From contig NZ_NSET01000022.1 in NCBI RefSeq assembly GCF_009192945.1, positions 62,001-126,000 on the forward strand: DNA of 64,000 nucleotides, written 5' to 3'. This document shows positions 44,228 to 52,558 of the stretch, in pieces. Position 1 is the first letter of the stretch, and each line of letters starts with the position of its first letter. The notes beneath the pieces were generated by a model, which did no database searches, was not told where the DNA came from, and saw only the letters and a list, made by a program, of their open reading frames with translations. Origin of the DNA: Xanthomonas maliensis. Lineage in GTDB: Bacteria; Pseudomonadota; Gammaproteobacteria; Xanthomonadales; Xanthomonadaceae. The position numbers were made by a program, and so were the translations under genes.

Positions 44228-44385
44228 GGCGGACCGTGGTCGTGGGCAAGGCCGTGCGCGCCATCTACCGACCCACGCGCGATGCAGGGATCCGGCCTGC
44301 CGGTGTTGCAGCTGCGGCGCAAGGCGACGGCGCCGGGGTGGTGCACGGCGCACACACGCGCACGCGGCAACGGGGCGACGCATGA
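44224..44385 (+). CDS. Small 53-residue ORF coupled to both neighbours
   Basis: The frame starts with ATG inside the stop of the methyltransferase gene and stops inside the start of the next glycosyltransferase (ATGA at both ends). This is the same junction style as the verified genes here. The product begins MRRTVVVGKAVRAIYRPTRD, has a Gly/Ala-rich middle (GVAAAAQGDGAGVV) and an Arg-rich end (HTRTRQRGDA). It has no cysteine and no membrane helix. If it is not coding, the operon would contain its only 150-bp hole in this stretch. It could be a small peptide substrate, a regulator, a decayed gene or chance. No family recognised. Confidence 0.4.
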   Translation: MRRTVVVGKAVRAIYRPTRDAGIRPAGVAAAAQGDGAGVVHGAHTRTRQRGDA

Positions 44386-45512
44386 GCCTGCATGTCGCCC
44401 AGCTCAACCTGGTGCCGGCGCCGCACGACTGGGATGCCGAGCAAGTGCTGTCGCAGTGGCCATCGCTGGCCACGATCGCCGACAGCGTCAGCAGTGCCGG
44501 CATCCGCGTCTCGGTGATCCAGGTTGCGCGCTGGCAGCGCACGCTGCACCGCGCTGGCGTGGACTACCACTTTCTCGATCCGGGCCCACGCGGCACGCGT
44601 GTACGTGCGCGTCGGCTGGGCGCACTGCTGCAGCAGCTTGGCGCCGATCTAGTGCATGTGCATGGTCTGGAATTCGCAGGCGATGCGCGCCGGCTGCGGC
44701 GGTGGCTGCCGCGCGTGCGGATCCTGCTGCAGGATCACGCCAACCGCCTGCCGCGCTGGTGGACGCGGCCGCTGTGGCGTTGGCGGCTGGCGGCGGCCGA
44801 CGGGGTCGCCTTCACCACCTTGGCGTTGGCGCGGCCATTCCAGCGCGCCGGGTTGTTGCAGGGCCGCACGCAGTTGTTCGCGATTCCCGAATCCAGCAGT
44901 CGCTTCAGCCCTGGCGACCAGGCGCAGGCACGTGCGCAGACGCAGATCGGCGGAAGCCCGTGCGTGCTGTGGATCGGCCATCTCAGCGCGGGCAAGGACC
45001 CGCTGTGCGTGCTGGACGCGGTGGCGATGGCTGCCGCGCGCGCGCCGGAGCTGCAACTGTGGTGCGTGTTCGCCCAGGCACCGTTGCGTGTGGAAGTGGA
45101 ACAGCGCATCCGCGACGACCCACGTCTGGCCACGCGGGTGCATTTGCTCGGCAAGGCGGATCACGCACAGGTGCAAACGCTGTTGCGTGCAGCCGATCTG
45201 TTCGTCTCCGCCAGCCATGGCGAGAGCTGCGGCTACGCAGCGTTGGAGGCGCTGGCCTGTGGCACCTTGCCGGTGTTGACCGACATCCCTGCATTTCGGG
45301 CGCTCAGCGCCGACGGGGCAATGGGCCTGTTGTGGCCGGTCGGCGACGCGGCGCAGCTCGCCGAGCGATTGCTGGCGTGTGTGCGCCAGCGGCCGTCGCG
45401 GGCGCAGGTCCGCGCGCATTTCGATGCACACCTGTCGTTGCCGGCGGTGGGCGCGCAGTGGCGTGCGGCCTATCACGCGCTGCTGGCCGCTGCGCCGGAG
45501 CCGGTGCGATGA
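44382..45512 (+). CDS. GT4 family glycosyltransferase (first)
   Basis: 376 residues, GT-B fold. The N-terminal acceptor domain contains LVHVHGLEFAGDARRL. The C-terminal nucleotide-sugar domain has VLWIGHLSAGKDPLCVLDAV, RVHLLGKADHAQVQTLLRAADLFVSASHGESCGYAALEALACGTLPV. The E-x7-E-like SHGESCGYAALEAL motif is intact. The acceptor and donor are not known. Starts in ATGA overlap with the small ORF. Confidence 0.9.
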   Translation: MSLHVAQLNLVPAPHDWDAEQVLSQWPSLATIADSVSSAGIRVSVIQVARWQRTLHRAGVDYHFLDPGPRGTRVRARRLGALLQQLGADLVHVHGLEFAGDARRLRRWLPRVRILLQDHANRLPRWWTRPLWRWRLAAADGVAFTTLALARPFQRAGLLQGRTQLFAIPESSSRFSPGDQAQARAQTQIGGSPCVLWIGHLSAGKDPLCVLDAVAMAAARAPELQLWCVFAQAPLRVEVEQRIRDDPRLATRVHLLGKADHAQVQTLLRAADLFVSASHGESCGYAALEALACGTLPVLTDIPAFRALSADGAMGLLWPVGDAAQLAERLLACVRQRPSRAQVRAHFDAHLSLPAVGAQWRAAYHALLAAAPEPVR

Positions 45513-46609
45513 AACTGGCGCTGGTGCTGCCCGGGGGAGTGGATCGTAGTGGCGAATATCGGGTGATTCCGGTGTTCCTGAGCTTGATCGAGGGATTGGC
45601 GCGCCAGCACGAGGTGCATGTGTTCGTGCTGCATCAGGAGCCGGAACCGGCGACCTGGCCGTTGCGTGGCGCCACCATCCACAATGTCGGCCGAACCCGC
45701 ACGCGATTGCGTGCCATCGCCGCCGTGCGCGCAGAACATCGCCGTGCGCCGTTCGACGCCATCCAGGCGCTGTTTTCCGGTTACTGCAGCCTGGTGGCGG
45801 TGACAGCGGCACGCCTGTTGCGGCGGCCCAGCGTGGTGCACATCGCCGGCGGTGAACTGGTTGCCTTGCATGCCATCGGTTACGGCGGTCGGCGAACCTG
45901 GCGGGCACGCTTGCGCGAGGCAGTGACGTTGCGCCTGGCCGATGCGGTCACGGCCGCCAGTAGCCCGATTGTCGATGCGCTGCAGGCGTTAGGCATCCAG
46001 GCGCAGCGAATTCCGTTGGGGGTGGATCTACGCGCGTGGCCGGTGGCTGCGCCACGTGCGCGTGGCCCCGGCCCGTCTCGCCTGTTGCACGTCGCCAGCC
46101 TCAATCCGGTCAAGGACCAGACCACCTTGTTGCGCGCGTTGGCCGCGCTCAAGCGTGCCGGCGTGGCGTTCTCGATCGATCTGGTCGGCGTGGATACGCT
46201 GGACGGCGCGATCCATCGGCTGGTGCAACACCTCGGGCTGGACGAGCAGGTGCGCCTGTTGGGTTTCAAGACCCAGCGCGAATTGCGTCCATTGATGCTG
46301 GAGGCCGATCTGCTGGTGATGTCCTCGCTGCACGAGGCCGGACCGATGGTGCTGCTGGAAGCGGCGGTGGTGGGCGTGCCCACGGTCGGGACGGCGGTCG
46401 GCCACTTGGTGGAATGGGCGCCAGCGGCCGCGTTGGCGGTGGCGCCTGGCGATTGGGCGGCGCTGGCCGAAGCGATCCGGCAAGTGCTCGGCGACGAAGA
46501 ATTGCGCCTGCGCCTGGCGTGGACCGCGCAATGCCGTGCGCTGCGCGAGGATGCCGACGTCACCGTGCGTCTGTTCGAGAGCGTGTACGCGCGACTCGGC
46601 AGCCGCTGA
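45509..46609 (+). CDS. GT4 family glycosyltransferase (second)
   Basis: 366 residues of the GT4 GT-B fold, starting in the stop of the previous glycosyltransferase. Family features are IAGGELVALHAIGYGG in the N-terminal domain and LLHVASLNPVKDQTTLLRAL, VRLLGFKTQRELRPLMLEADLLVMSS and LHEAGPMVLLEAAVVGVPTVGT in the C-terminal domain. It is the last plus-strand gene before the convergent nucleotidyltransferase. Together with the first GT4 and the GT2, at least three transferases are available for a repeat unit. Confidence 0.9.
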   Translation: MKLALVLPGGVDRSGEYRVIPVFLSLIEGLARQHEVHVFVLHQEPEPATWPLRGATIHNVGRTRTRLRAIAAVRAEHRRAPFDAIQALFSGYCSLVAVTAARLLRRPSVVHIAGGELVALHAIGYGGRRTWRARLREAVTLRLADAVTAASSPIVDALQALGIQAQRIPLGVDLRAWPVAAPRARGPGPSRLLHVASLNPVKDQTTLLRALAALKRAGVAFSIDLVGVDTLDGAIHRLVQHLGLDEQVRLLGFKTQRELRPLMLEADLLVMSSLHEAGPMVLLEAAVVGVPTVGTAVGHLVEWAPAAALAVAPGDWAALAEAIRQVLGDEELRLRLAWTAQCRALREDADVTVRLFESVYARLGSR

Positions 46610-46713
46610 GCGCCGCGCCGCCGACGCGCGATGGTGCGATCGCACGGGTGTGCGCGTGGCGATCAGCTATCGTGCGCCCGGATCGCACCGTCGGCGCGAC
46701 TGCGCCGCCGGCA

Positions 46714-47931
46714 TCAGCCAAGCAGCAGATAGTGATCCAGCGCGGCACGCACGACATAGAGCATGTCGGTACGCGGGACCGGCCGGGTCAGTCGGGTCAT
46801 CAGGCGCCGCGACTGGCTCTGCCGCACCCAGGGCTGGTCCTGCAGCCAGCGTTGCGTCCGCAACATGTCGGCGCGTTCCTGGCGACTCTCTGCATTGGGG
46901 ACCAAGCGGTTGCCGACATAGCGCTTCGCATCGGCCAGCGTGCGCGACCAGCCCAGGCCGGGCAGGGCCGACAGCCAGAGACGCGAGCACGATGCCGATG
47001 TCAACGAATGCCGCGCCGCCAGCAGCCGCAGCCAGGGCGGGCAGTCGGCACGCAGCCGTGCGATCACCTCCGCCGGCACCGCGGCGCGGTAGTAGCGCTG
47101 CAGCAGCAATAATGGCGGCAATGCCCACCATGCATTCGGCGCAGCGGTGTCCTCCCATAACACCTCCCAATCGCGCCGTCCCATACGGGTGGAGAGCAGG
47201 GCGAGATCGTGCAGATGCATCAGCCGGATCGTGCGATGGCAGATGCCGCCGGCCGCGTGCAGCAGCAGATGGCACATCAGCGCACCGATGGACGGGTAGG
47301 GGTTCAGGCCGGGCTGCGGATGTTCAGGCAGGATGCGCGCGGTGATGTCGATGGTTTCCACGGGCAGCCGCTCCCGGATGCGGGTATGCAGCTCGATGTT
47401 GATCGGCGCATCGCGGTGCTCGCCCAAGCCGTCCACCACGACGGCGTGCTGCGGCGTGAAGGTCTGGTGCTTCCATTGCGTGAAGGACGCCACATAGCCA
47501 AGCTCGCACAACAACGCCGCCGTGGCCTCGGCATCCTGCGGCTCGACCAGCAGGTCGAGATCGGCCATCGGCCGATCGCCGGGGAGATACACGCCCAGCC
47601 GATGCAGCGCCGTGCCCTTCAGGCCGGTCAGCGCGATGCCGGTACGGCGGGCGGCGGCGTCGATCGCGGTCAGCAACACGGCAATCCGCCGATGCCGATC
47701 CTCGACGTGGCCGCGCTGCGTCTGCAGGAAGTCGCTCCACTGCCGGTCCTGCCAGAGCGAAGTGCGGTGCAGCAGCGGCGACACGCCATGCGCGGCGGCG
47801 GTTGCTGCTGCCAGCTGCCATTGCAGCGGGTCCCAGTTCGGTGCGCTCGCGCTGGGGCGGGCCAGTTCGTTGACCAAACATTCGGTGGCGGTCTGCAGGC
47901 CGCGTTTGAGCGTACGCAAGGAAGGTGACAT
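46714..47931 (-). CDS. NTP_transf_5-like nucleotidyltransferase family protein
   Basis: 405 residues. The core has ALTGLKGTALHRLGVYLPGDRPMADLDLLV, where the GDRPMADLDLLV metal-binding Asp pair (D-x-D) marks the nucleotidyltransferase fold. GYVASFTQWKHQTF and INIELHTRIRERLP follow, then a helical C-terminal half (LLLHAAGGICHRTIRLMHLHDLALL). This family is often encoded beside HprK-like kinases and ABC exporters in peptide and exopolysaccharide clusters, which is the setting here. The reaction is unknown. It is convergent with the GT4 gene and follows the radical SAM gene. Confidence 0.85.
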   Translation of the reverse strand: MSPSLRTLKRGLQTATECLVNELARPSASAPNWDPLQWQLAAATAAAHGVSPLLHRTSLWQDRQWSDFLQTQRGHVEDRHRRIAVLLTAIDAAARRTGIALTGLKGTALHRLGVYLPGDRPMADLDLLVEPQDAEATAALLCELGYVASFTQWKHQTFTPQHAVVVDGLGEHRDAPINIELHTRIRERLPVETIDITARILPEHPQPGLNPYPSIGALMCHLLLHAAGGICHRTIRLMHLHDLALLSTRMGRRDWEVLWEDTAAPNAWWALPPLLLLQRYYRAAVPAEVIARLRADCPPWLRLLAARHSLTSASCSRLWLSALPGLGWSRTLADAKRYVGNRLVPNAESRQERADMLRTQRWLQDQPWVRQSQSRRLMTRLTRPVPRTDMLYVVRAALDHYLLLG

Positions 47932-47987
47932 GTGCGGATCTGCGAAAGCGGGAGGGAGCGGCAGCCTGATCGCTGCCGCCGGTGAGT

Positions 47988-49475
47988 TCAGCCGACCAGC
48001 ACGCTGGTCAGCGCGCGGGCGGGACGTGGGGTGGGTGCCGTCAGTGGCGCGGTGCGATGCTGGCGTTCGTTGGCCAGCAAGGCCTGCCACCGCAGTTCCA
48101 GCGCCTGCGATTGGCGTGTGAATGTCGCGGCATCCAGCGTGGCAGCGGCTTGCTGCAGATCGACCTGGGTGTGCAACAGATCGCGCACGCTGCGATAGAA
48201 GGCCGAGTCGTAGGCGCCATGGAACATCATCGCCAGGTCGTCGCTGTCCTGCCAATGCGTCTTGCCGCCCAATTGGTTTTTCACCTGTTCGTAGAACTTG
48301 GTGCCGGGTAGCGGGTAGGACACGCTGACGCCGATGATGTCGGGCCGCGCCTGGGTGACCAGGTCGCGGGTGGCGAGGATGTCGTCCAACTCCTCGCCCA
48401 GGTAGCCGAGCTGGATGAAGAAGCCGACCCGGATGCCCCGCGCGCCCAGGCGCTGGCGCGCGGCAATCACGTCCTCGACCAGGGTGCCCTTGTTCATGGC
48501 GTCGAGGATGCGCTGGCTGCCGCTTTCCGCCCCCAGCCAGGCCTCGGTGCAACCGGCGCGCGCCAGCGCGGCGGCCATGCGGTCGCTGGCCAGGTCGGCG
48601 CGGGTCTGGATGGTGAAAGGGACTGCGCCATCGGCCACGCTGACGCGCGCGGCAAACGCCTCGACCCAGTCGATGTGGAAGCCGAAGATGTCGTCGGCCA
48701 TCCAGATATGGTCCGGTTGGAAGTTGCGCTTCAGATGGATCATCTCGTCGGCGACTTCATGCGCTTCGCGGCGTTTGTAGTGATTGCCCCAGATCGGCTT
48801 GGCGCACCAGTTGCAGCGGAACGGACAACCCCGCGAGGCGGCCATGTTCAGGCTGAAATGGCCGTGGCGCTGGCGCCAGAATGCACGGTAGCGCGGCATG
48901 TCCAGCAAGTCCCAGGCCGGTGCATCCTGCAGGCGTGCATCTGGCGGCCGCGCGCCGCGGTGCGCGCGGGGTCCACTCGTCGCGGTGGCGATGTCGGCGA
49001 CGTCGGCCAGCCAGTTGGCGCGATCGCAGGTTGGGGTTTCTTCCAGCCGCCCGACCAACTCCAGCAGCGGCGCGATGCCTTCGCCGATCAAGACCGCATC
49101 GGCACCGGCGGCCAGGAACGGCGCGGGATCATCGGAGGCATCCGAGCCGGCGACCAGCACGCGGCTACCGGCCGCGCGCGCCTGCGCGATCATCTGGCAG
49201 GCCGCCTCGCGCATGCGGTTGAGGCACATCTTGGTCAGGAAATTGAAGTTGTCCTCGTAGAACACCACCAGCTCCGGTTGCGCGGCGCGCAAGGCCGGGC
49301 CGTAGTCCTCCACGCCGTCGGCGAGCATGGCGTCGAACACGTGCAGCGCATGGCCGCGTCCGCGCAACAACGCCGCCACCTGCAGCGTCGCCAGCGGCGG
49401 ATAGGGCTTGCCGCGCTCCCACTGCTTCGGGTCGTAACGCAGGAAATAGGAGTGACTGACCTGGATCGTGAGCAT
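47988..49475 (-). CDS. B12-binding domain radical SAM protein
   Basis: 495 residues. The N-terminal cobalamin-binding-like domain (about 1-160; SHSYFLRYDPKQWERG and LVVFYEDNFNFLTK, then VLVAGSDASDDP) leads to the radical SAM core with Cys217-x3-Cys221-x2-Cys224 (RGCPFRCNWC). WLGAESGSQRILDAMNKG and VSYPLPGTKFYEQ are typical of the BchE/hopanoid-methylase-like class. Likely chemistry is methylation of an unactivated carbon or a ring rearrangement. The ATG at 49475 is supported by homology to the usual start of the domain. It is divergent from the kinase gene across about 240 bp. Confidence 0.9.
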   Translation of the reverse strand: MLTIQVSHSYFLRYDPKQWERGKPYPPLATLQVAALLRGRGHALHVFDAMLADGVEDYGPALRAAQPELVVFYEDNFNFLTKMCLNRMREAACQMIAQARAAGSRVLVAGSDASDDPAPFLAAGADAVLIGEGIAPLLELVGRLEETPTCDRANWLADVADIATATSGPRAHRGARPPDARLQDAPAWDLLDMPRYRAFWRQRHGHFSLNMAASRGCPFRCNWCAKPIWGNHYKRREAHEVADEMIHLKRNFQPDHIWMADDIFGFHIDWVEAFAARVSVADGAVPFTIQTRADLASDRMAAALARAGCTEAWLGAESGSQRILDAMNKGTLVEDVIAARQRLGARGIRVGFFIQLGYLGEELDDILATRDLVTQARPDIIGVSVSYPLPGTKFYEQVKNQLGGKTHWQDSDDLAMMFHGAYDSAFYRSVRDLLHTQVDLQQAAATLDAATFTRQSQALELRWQALLANERQHRTAPLTAPTPRPARALTSVLVG

Positions 49476-49713
49476 CTGCACAAGGGTCTCGTTCTGTCGT
49501 AGATGGCGTCGTGGCACGACGCGGCATCTGCTGTCTTCGGCTTGGCAGTAGGTGCCACCACGGTCCGCTTTGGTTGCCTGCGTGGATGCGCTGTGTCCTG
49601 CCCGCGTCGCGCGAACGCGTGCAACCTTTGCCGGCGATGCGCGCACACACGGCCTCCATCGCCGCGAAAGATCTGAGCAACACATGCCGCATTCGGCCGC
49701 ATTGGCGGACGTC

Positions 49714-50730
49714 ATGACAGCACTGAGCGCCGTTCCCGTTCAGAACACGTCCGCCGACGCATTCGGCGAGCGCCGGGCCCGGCGCGGCAGCGTGTGTTAC
49801 GAGGTGCTCGGTGCCCGCTTTCGTTTCCACAGCGACAGTCCGGCGCTGTTGGCGCTGGTGGATGCGGCCTATGCGCGCCTGCCAGCGCATCGGCTGGCAG
49901 GCGCGCCGGAGTTCCATCTCACCCTGGACCTGCTGCCGCGGGCGGCACCTCACCCCGTGGCGGTTCCGCCACCGGTTCGTACGCACGCCTCGGGCGGATT
50001 GCTGTGCGGGGTCATGGATGCCCGCAACTATCTGATGCTGTCGGTGGACGCGCGCCACGCAATGGTGGTGGTATCGGAGGACATGCTCACGCACGCCTAC
50101 TACGTGCGTTACGAACTGATCGAGTTTGCGGTGTTCCTGTTGGCGGCACGGGCGATGACGCTGGTGCCGCTGCATGCGGCCTGCGTCGGCCGGCAGGGAC
50201 GTGCGGCGTTGCTGCTCGGTGCCAGCGGCGCCGGCAAGTCGACCCTGGCATTGCATGCGATGTTGCAGGGCTGGGAGTTCATCGCCGAGGACGGTGTGTT
50301 GGTCGCCGCCGACAGCCTGCTGGCGACCGGCGTGGCCAACTTCCTGCACCTGCGTGCCGAAACGCTTTCCTGGGTGCAGGCCGATGTGCGCGCCTGGCTG
50401 GCCGCTGCCCCGGTCATCCAGCGGCGTAGTGGCGTGCGCAAGTTCGAGATCGATATCCGCGGTGGTCAGGCCTGTCTGGCACCTTCGCCAAGTCGACTGG
50501 TCGCGGTGGTGTTTCTATCGCCGCAGGCGGTCGATGGCGATCGCCCACGGTTGCGGCCGCTGCCTGCCGCGGTCGTGGCGCAACGTCTGGCCGACGATCA
50601 GCCCTACGCCGCGGGCCAGCCGGGGTGGCGGGAGTTTCTGGCCAAGGTGCAGGCATTGGGCGCGTTCGAACTGCACCGTGGCCCACATCCGTCCGACGCC
50701 TTGGACGTGTTGCGAGGGCTGCTGGAATGA
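49714..50730 (+). CDS. HPr kinase-like (HprK-related) protein
   Basis: 338 residues. The N-terminal half (about 25-150) is a small alpha/beta domain. The C-terminal half has VPLHAACVGRQGRAALLLGASGAGKST with Walker A at 169-177, and then FIAEDGVLV, as in HprK/P kinases. Such kinases occur beside nucleotidyltransferases and ABC transporters in lasso-peptide and exopolysaccharide clusters, where some phosphorylate a peptide. An alternative ATG at 49684 would add ten residues. It is followed by an ABC exporter gene in the same direction. Confidence 0.87.
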   Translation: MTALSAVPVQNTSADAFGERRARRGSVCYEVLGARFRFHSDSPALLALVDAAYARLPAHRLAGAPEFHLTLDLLPRAAPHPVAVPPPVRTHASGGLLCGVMDARNYLMLSVDARHAMVVVSEDMLTHAYYVRYELIEFAVFLLAARAMTLVPLHAACVGRQGRAALLLGASGAGKSTLALHAMLQGWEFIAEDGVLVAADSLLATGVANFLHLRAETLSWVQADVRAWLAAAPVIQRRSGVRKFEIDIRGGQACLAPSPSRLVAVVFLSPQAVDGDRPRLRPLPAAVVAQRLADDQPYAAGQPGWREFLAKVQALGAFELHRGPHPSDALDVLRGLLE

Positions 50731-50773
50731 GTCGGCTGCGCTACCTGGCCACGCCAGCGCGATTGCAGCGGCG

Positions 50774-52522
50774 ATGCGACGGGCATCCACGGGCGCACCG
50801 GTGCAGGTGAACGCGATCAACCCGCGCACGTTGCCTTGGCGAAGCCTGCGATCGCTGTTGCGCGATTTTGGAGCGACGCTGGAACGCGCCGACCTTGGCC
50901 GCATCGGCCTGTATGTCGGCGTTTCGCTGGCAGGTGCCGTGGCTGCGGGTCTGGCGGCAGTGAGCCTGGTGCCGTTGGTGCAGTCGGCGGCGACGCTGCG
51001 CGTGGCCGGTGTGCAGCTGGCGTTGCCGGGCGGATTGCCTGCGCAGGTCGCGCTGTTCGCGCTGGCGAGTGGGGTGTTTGCGCTATCGCGTTGGTACGCG
51101 GCCCGACTGGCCGCGCAACTGAGCAGTGCCTATGCGCTGGCCTTGCGTCGTCGCGTGCATGCGGCCTTGCTGGATGCGCCGTTGTCGGCCCTGGCCGATG
51201 CCAGCTCGGCGGAGATCGCCAACGTGCTGACCTACAACGTGGAGATCGCCACCCAGGGGTTCAGCGCCCTGCTGCAGCTGGCGGTCGCCGCCATCACCGC
51301 CTTGGTGAGCCTGGTGCTGGCGTTGTTGATCGCGCCGGCGCTGGTATTTGCGGTGCCGCTGCTCGCGGTGCTGGGCTGGTGGGGCGCGCGCAGTTCCAGT
51401 GGGCGCACACAGGCACGTATCAGTCGTGCCTACGTGGCAGACATGACGCAGCTGTTCTGGTTGAGCGAAGACTTTCCGCGTCGTTTGCGCCATGTGCGTT
51501 CGTTCCAACGCGAGCCTAGCGAGCGCGCCGCATACGCGCAGATGTCCGCACGGCTGGCCGACGGTTACGCACAGCAACAGGCACTGGTGGCCGACAGCCG
51601 GCTGCTGCTCGAAGTGGGGGCGGCCGCAGCCATCGTCGCCATCCTGGTGCTGGCCAATCTCTGGCAGGGCGGCGAGCGCGCCGCCTTGATCGCGGTGAGC
51701 CTGCTGCTGGGCCGGCTATTGCCTTATCTGGTCACCACGCGTCAGAGCGTGCAGCAGTTGAGCGCCGCGTGGCCAGCATTGCAGCTGTGGCAACGCCACG
51801 TTGCCCTGGCGGCGCCGCCGTCGCCGCGCGATCCGGCGCCGCCGCCGTTACCGGCGCCGGTGCGGATCCAGCGCTTGGTGTTGGGCGCACCGTTGTCGGC
51901 CTTGCAGATCCCGCCGATCACCTTGGCGCCGGGGACCATCACCCTGATCGTCGGCGCATCCGGGGTCGGCAAGAGCAGTCTGATGGACGTGCTGTCGGGA
52001 CAGGTCGCGCCGGTGGCGCTGTCCGCGACCCTGGCCGGGCGGCCTCTGGACGCGAGCGACTATGCCCGCCTGGTCGGTGGCTGCGGCTATCTCGGTCAGG
52101 GCGTGCGTCCCTGGCAACACCGCGTGCGCGACTGCCTCGCGTGGGCGGCGCCGGAGGCCAGTCCTGCACGGATGTGGGCCGTGCTGGACGATGTCGGCCT
52201 GGGCGCCCGTCTGCGCAGCGATGGGGCAGGGCTGGACACCACGCTCAATGGCAGCGAGGGGCGCCTGTCCGGTGGCGAGCTGCAACGCTTGCTGCTCGCC
52301 CAGGTGTTGCTGCGTCGCCCGCCGTTGGCGCTGCTGGATGAAGCGACCAGCGCGCTGGATGCGGCCTCGGAACAACAGGTCCTGCAGGTGTTGCGTCTGC
52401 GCCTGCCGCTGACGGCCCTGGTCGTGGTGTCGCATCGCACCAGCCTGGCGGGCATCGCCGATCAGACCGTGACCCTGGCGGTCGCATCGCCGAGTGCGCG
52501 ACGCGCCAACGTGGCCGAGTGA
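50774..52522 (+). CDS. ABC exporter (membrane and ATPase domains fused)
   Basis: 582 residues from the ATG at 50774; GTG codons at 50801 and 50807 are alternatives. The N-terminal half has about six membrane helices, including SLAGAVAAGLAAVSLVPLVQ and LLQLAVAAITALVSLVLALL, as in exporter-type ABC proteins. The ATPase half has Walker A GASGVGKSS, the signature LSGGELQRLLLAQVLL, Walker B ALLDEATSALD and the switch VVSHRT. It probably exports the product of this module. Its short coupling helix/ATPase linker is rich in Pro (RDPAPPPLPAP). It lies 43 bp after the kinase. Confidence 0.93.
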   Translation: MRRASTGAPVQVNAINPRTLPWRSLRSLLRDFGATLERADLGRIGLYVGVSLAGAVAAGLAAVSLVPLVQSAATLRVAGVQLALPGGLPAQVALFALASGVFALSRWYAARLAAQLSSAYALALRRRVHAALLDAPLSALADASSAEIANVLTYNVEIATQGFSALLQLAVAAITALVSLVLALLIAPALVFAVPLLAVLGWWGARSSSGRTQARISRAYVADMTQLFWLSEDFPRRLRHVRSFQREPSERAAYAQMSARLADGYAQQQALVADSRLLLEVGAAAAIVAILVLANLWQGGERAALIAVSLLLGRLLPYLVTTRQSVQQLSAAWPALQLWQRHVALAAPPSPRDPAPPPLPAPVRIQRLVLGAPLSALQIPPITLAPGTITLIVGASGVGKSSLMDVLSGQVAPVALSATLAGRPLDASDYARLVGGCGYLGQGVRPWQHRVRDCLAWAAPEASPARMWAVLDDVGLGARLRSDGAGLDTTLNGSEGRLSGGELQRLLLAQVLLRRPPLALLDEATSALDAASEQQVLQVLRLRLPLTALVVVSHRTSLAGIADQTVTLAVASPSARRANVAE

Positions 52523-52558
52523 CGCGATCGGCGGGCGTGTCGGCGCGACACCTGCACG

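Noticed and set aside
41461-52522. Classical lasso-peptide cluster
   Set aside because: The HprK-like kinase, nucleotidyltransferase and exporter are suggestive, but no transglutaminase-like B protein, no asparagine-synthetase-like C protein and no convincing lasso precursor were seen.
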